This document shows, in pieces, positions 31,801 through 33,396 of a stretch of 33,396 bases of DNA. The stretch lies in the NCBI RefSeq assembly GCF_003254275.1, contig NZ_QKZK01000013.1, forward strand, positions 89,397 to 122,792, written 5' to 3'. The position numbers and the translations under genes were made by a program. Origin of the DNA: Breznakibacter xylanolyticus (lineage in GTDB: Bacteria; Bacteroidota; Bacteroidia; Bacteroidales; Marinilabiliaceae). The notes under the pieces were generated by a model. The model was given only the letters and a program-made list of their open reading frames with translations, made no database searches and was not told where the DNA came from. The first letter of the stretch is position 1. Each line of letters opens with the position of its first letter.

Positions 31801-33396
31801 AGTATCAATGGCAGGTGAGTGGTGATAATGGCAGTAGTTGGAGTAACTTGTTAAATTCTGGCGCATACAGTGGCGCCAATTCAAAGCCGTTAAATATTTC
31901 TGAGGTTCCTTCATCTATGAATGGGAACCTTTATCGGGTACGTGTTTATTCAACTGTGAATACCGTTTGCCCGCTTAATTCATCCAATGCATCTTTGACG
32001 GTCACCCCATTGCCGGTGGCACCGGTTTCTGCTTCGGTGAGTCGTAATAATTTTTGTGCCGATGATGCCGGGAATGTCGTACTCACAGTGGTGGGAGGCA
32101 GTGGAACTACATTGCAGTGGTTTGCCGGAAGTTGTGGCGGGGCATCGATTGGTACCGGTAATGCGTTGTCTATCGCGTCACCCGAAGTAACGACTACTTA
32201 CTATGCAAGGTGGATTAATTCGTGTGGCGTGTCGGAGTGCGTTTCTGTTGATGTCAATGTCATTGCACTGGCGGTTGCCCCAACTTCATTATCTGTCGAT
32301 AGAAATAATTTTTGCGCAAATGATCCGGATCAAATTCAACTCTCTGCAGTCGGGGGCTCAGGAACCACCTTGCAATGGTTTTCCGGTAGTTGTGGATTGA
32401 CCTCTGTTGGAAGTGGTGATCCTCTAAGTATATCATCTCCTGAAGAGTCAACGGTTTATTATGCCCGATATCAAAATGGTTGTGGAGTGTCTATTTGTAA
32501 TTCGGTATCGGTGACTGTGAATGCTTCTCCTGATGCCCCTGTGGCGAATGCTGTGCAGTCTTTTTGCGGTAGTGCTGTCTTGAGTGATTTAAGTGCAACT
32601 GCTCCTTCAGGTTCTGTTGTCCGTTGGTATGCGACGCCTGTTGGGGGTGCTGTTTTGTCAAGTGGTTATGCGTTGGCGAATGGTGAAACTTATTATGCCG
32701 AATCTTATCGAACAGCTACCGGTTGTGCTAGCGTAGATCGGACTTCGGTCGAAGTGTTAGTTACCGTTATTCCTGGTGCTCCTGTGGGGGATGCTTCTCA
32801 GAGTTTCTGCTCGACGATATCACCTACTTTAAGTGATTTGGTCGTGACCGGTGATAACGTGAAGTGGTATAGTGCGATTTCGGGTGGTTTACCATTGGAT
32901 TATTCAAAGCTATTAGTTAATAATGCAACTTATTATTCTTCACAGACATGGAATGGCTGCGAGTCAACTGCCCGTCGCGCAGTGAAGTCGATTCTGAATG
33001 GATGTAATCCGTTCGTAAATCTGTCGGTAAATAAAGTTTCAATTTTAGAAAATAGCGGTGATGTCTTAACAATCACTGCGTCATTAAATTATGCGTCTTT
33101 GCTTGACGTGACCATTCCGTTGACCTTTGGCGGCACAGCCACGTTGACATCAGATTATACCCATTCAGCCACATCCATCACCATTCCAGCCGGTTCGACC
33201 ACCGGTAGCATCACGCTATCCGTTGTTGACGATGTTTTGGATGAAGACGATGAGACCGTGATTGTCTCGCTGGGTACTGGGTTGGTGAACGCCATTGCCG
33301 GCACCACATCACCCAACGTGACAGTGACCATCCGCGACAATGACGCTGCGCCAACGGTGAATCTGTCCGCATCACCGACCACCATGAACGAGCCCA
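25878..33396 (+). CDS. Giant secreted multi-domain surface/adhesin-like protein (partial)
   Basis: At least 2506 codons with no stop before the window end. A signal peptide (MKKFYLLFILLVVSLGVRA, cleavage before QC) is followed by a low-complexity, beta-helix-like region (about 20-340) with NYG/NNG-type repeats. A first cadherin-like domain (about 346-445, GDDYFVTTQNSAVSGNVLLND) precedes a glycine-rich stretch (about 635-875), then three more cadherin-like domains (about 925-1270, with VLWNDFD and VLLNDVDPQGD). Seven Ig-like repeats of about 95-100 aa with a Y-Q-W-Q motif follow (about 1275-1565 and 1645-2035), with one WYGQPSGG-type Ig domain between them. Next come two WFAGSCGG/WFSGSCG repeats and two W-Y-x-T/S domains (about 2041-2375), then a Calx-beta domain (about 2378-2488, ending VTIRDND). 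A second Calx-beta domain begins at the edge. The layout fits an exported adhesin or surface-layer protein. A type IX secretion tail would lie outside the window and cannot be checked. Confidence 0.88.
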   Translation, partial: MKKFYLLFILLVVSLGVRAQCNGCTMTLSSNSSSNIALTNTDVLCITGGTFTGNITSFPLGARICVSGGAAFNPSSMPNDLAGTIVVASGSSALLPAFSSNKGFRAENHGVVTFNGIVSFNGIGTIVNYVGASMTFSSAFTLSKVGSSFSNSGALTFMDSFTANNSTNLYNYGVISIGGIFSNGSSFVNYGKVSVVGNVTFTAGVGSFFENYCSFVTDGNLANNNTNLGGFKNNGYVFVDAPGKTITNSASCPWFQSSDGVTRGVIFMNRGVVTGSGNYYFTGATTNASGAKFGDDGLGINFYDTGLPAGKIMDTQTVAPHSSVTKNAFTPPVRTDLCTSCEIAVNNGPVAGDDYFVTTQNSAVSGNVLLNDLDPENNVLTEGVSLIAAPSYAASFALSENGLFTYTPQANYYGNDIFIYAVCDDGSPSKCDTASALITINKQSVPMPACENAVAVSTSLSTVPNTYFPGSASVSAGATSISLGAVYALGNQTAITAGDKLLVIQMQGVDINTSNNDSYGDGVVGGYGNGLLFNTNFSAGTYEFVIASNSVSTTGGTLNLAAPLVNGYVNANFSASSGQRRFQVIRVPQYFNLTLAADIIVPAWNGAVGGVCCIQVLNEFNMNGHTIDAKGKGFRGGAGRRLWGNGTTGLNDNDYRVLSTSGVNGSKGEGIAGTPRYVNNVGTLLDTGVEGYPQGSYGQGAPANGGGGGTDGNSGGSNNQNTGGGGGANGGFGGKGGNAWDTSEPYGGEPGAPFIAASASRLVFGGGGGAASTNDGTGTPGSGFASSGAAGGGVVIVYAKSVLSSGTIDVCGADANNTVGNDASGGGGAGGSVLIVSDNQLSNVKVLANGGNGGTNSATAPHGPGGGGGGGIVYATSALNYATRAKGGISGKTADNLIAYGATSGADGYVDVSVTKAQLPSGFLGCFNHVVAGNDNAFTQMGMPVVGNVLWNDFDVQGNDLSFLGIFDPASLNYVSLGAFPVSGIALDGVRVANAGTIAVAANGEYTFSPVADFSGSVNLVYKVADNHVYSSVAFANLFIQVMAKCDDVNDVTPVSDHLITYMGQSISVNVLLNDVDPQGDGLIFGGFVHPSNKLIKQVSGTMTLPGIDRFGHSFVNAGQLVFAADGSCTFTPVSYFVGTVSVDYVVCDNNESGQICKTASLKISIEPVYSASQNYYPSVTDYAIHTFMNTSVAGATLLANARDLNGGQTISVKTTPVVEPLHGAVTILSNGAYTYVPTSDFVGSDRFVFEVCDNASGVACSRGVVYVNVMGVSATVTEQPLDQSVCGGNPVSFNVGAVGTSLEYRWQVSVNQGVTWSYLSNAGGYSGVSSAQLNISSVSAALHDARFRCELTTPCGTKYSDAAILLVDDSEVVVGQQPVNQSVCAGQSTEFSVVASGASLLYQWQVSVNNGVSYSSIVDGVNYEGTSTANLLVKAPAVGMHGYRYRCVVSSGCGIAVNSSAAVLSVGSVTISVVNQPVATTVCVGTPASFSVFATGSGVNYQWQINTGSGWSNLSASARYPEVNQSVLNITDVVVGMSGYQYRCMLSSSCVASSPSSSAVLTVKAAPYIVNVKQTSRCGQGLETLWAEPSSGSVNWYGQPSGGAAIGSGTSFTTLISATTTFYVEAYDNGCRTPNRVAVSAVVSDEVPAVLSHPLSEILCEGAYHQFSVIASANANSFQWQCSTDAGVTFENLNNSSMYEGVNSPSLILKGVLRSMTDYQYRCVVGADCLPAAISNAAVLTVNYPPEIVVAPIRSWVCADALASFSVVATGGVTGYQWQVSTDNGINFSSINNGGIYSGATSATLQLSSASTALNNNQYRCVVTGYCLPAVTTSAAVLVSNNNSLTINANPVNTSACAGIPTSLTLFASGPSLVYQWQINNGGSWDNLTNAGLYSSVNTNTLNISDVSSINNKQFRCVISSSANCIGATNSSTATITLNTVSPTITSQPTDVTLCEGTDASYSATATVPSGTVQYQWQVSGDNGSSWSNLLNSGAYSGANSKPLNISEVPSSMNGNLYRVRVYSTVNTVCPLNSSNASLTVTPLPVAPVSASVSRNNFCADDAGNVVLTVVGGSGTTLQWFAGSCGGASIGTGNALSIASPEVTTTYYARWINSCGVSECVSVDVNVIALAVAPTSLSVDRNNFCANDPDQIQLSAVGGSGTTLQWFSGSCGLTSVGSGDPLSISSPEESTVYYARYQNGCGVSICNSVSVTVNASPDAPVANAVQSFCGSAVLSDLSATAPSGSVVRWYATPVGGAVLSSGYALANGETYYAESYRTATGCASVDRTSVEVLVTVIPGAPVGDASQSFCSTISPTLSDLVVTGDNVKWYSAISGGLPLDYSKLLVNNATYYSSQTWNGCESTARRAVKSILNGCNPFVNLSVNKVSILENSGDVLTITASLNYASLLDVTIPLTFGGTATLTSDYTHSATSITIPAGSTTGSITLSVVDDVLDEDDETVIVSLGTGLVNAIAGTTSPNVTVTIRDNDAAPTVNLSASPTTMNEP
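27989..28183 (+). repeat. Two identical G8-containing 15-mers 180 bp apart
   Basis: CGGTGGTGGGGGGGG occurs at 27989-28003 and 28169-28183 inside the glycine-rich part of the giant gene. Each copy ends in eight consecutive G. The spacing is 180 bases, so recombination between the copies would remove exactly 60 codons in frame, whereas slippage in a G8 tract would shift the frame. Confidence 0.7.

Noticed and set aside
29700-32000. Regular repeats about 290-300 bases apart
   Set aside because: They were considered as DNA repeats or a CRISPR-like array, but they are degenerate coding repeats of Ig-like domains and have no spacer structure.

Overview
The window looks like a chromosomal segment of a Bacteroidota (Bacteroidetes) bacterium. 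Supporting signs are a Bacteroidetes-type PurF-like protein, a Bacteroidetes-style promoter (TTG, 18 bases, TACTTTTG) in front of mnmE, Shine-Dalgarno sites that are mostly weak, a mobile element with DUF3987 and DUF6371-like replication proteins, and a very large secreted protein built from Ig-like, cadherin-like and Calx-beta domains of the kind common in gliding and adhesive Bacteroidota. I cannot name the genus. No tRNA, rRNA or CRISPR array was seen.

Left flank (1-4.5 kb): a PurF-like phosphoribosyltransferase that has Ser where the family has its catalytic N-terminal Cys, a clear intrinsic terminator, then a permuted papain-like hydrolase whose stop codon overlaps the start of a membrane sensor histidine kinase.

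Central accessory region (about 4.52-23.76 kb): a probable integrative element. It is bounded by a similar GGTACAAAT-containing sequence at each end. The right end holds the integration and replication module: a zinc-finger protein with three helix-turn-helix-like segments, a tyrosine recombinase, a conserved hypothetical protein, a small HTH protein, a 75-aa protein, a DUF3987 protein and a DUF6371-like primase-type protein. All are on the minus strand and separated by several regulatory or origin-like repeats. The cargo follows: a type III restriction-modification system in the order res-dinD-mod, four unrecognised plus-strand genes, an RNA ligase gene rtcB with a divergent WYL regulator, and a metallophosphoesterase. 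No relaxase or conjugation gene is present. rtcB is split by a 373-bp remnant of an IS1634-like insertion sequence. Removing the remnant and one 4-bp target duplication restores a complete 387-codon frame, so the disruption looks recent.

Right flank (23.8 kb to the end): mnmE on the minus strand with its own promoter and a terminator, then a 592-base spacer, then the start of one giant plus-strand gene (25878 to beyond the window, at least 2506 codons). It encodes a secreted, multi-domain surface or adhesin-like protein. Because it has no stop codon in the window, a simple ORF list would miss it.

The points most worth following up are the intact-but-interrupted WYL/RtcB cargo with its four unknown neighbours, DinD embedded inside a type III R-M operon, a 28-bp-arm palindrome between the DUF3987 and primase genes, five TGTG motifs at an exact 10-bp period next to the element end, and two identical G8-containing repeats 180 bp apart inside the giant gene.
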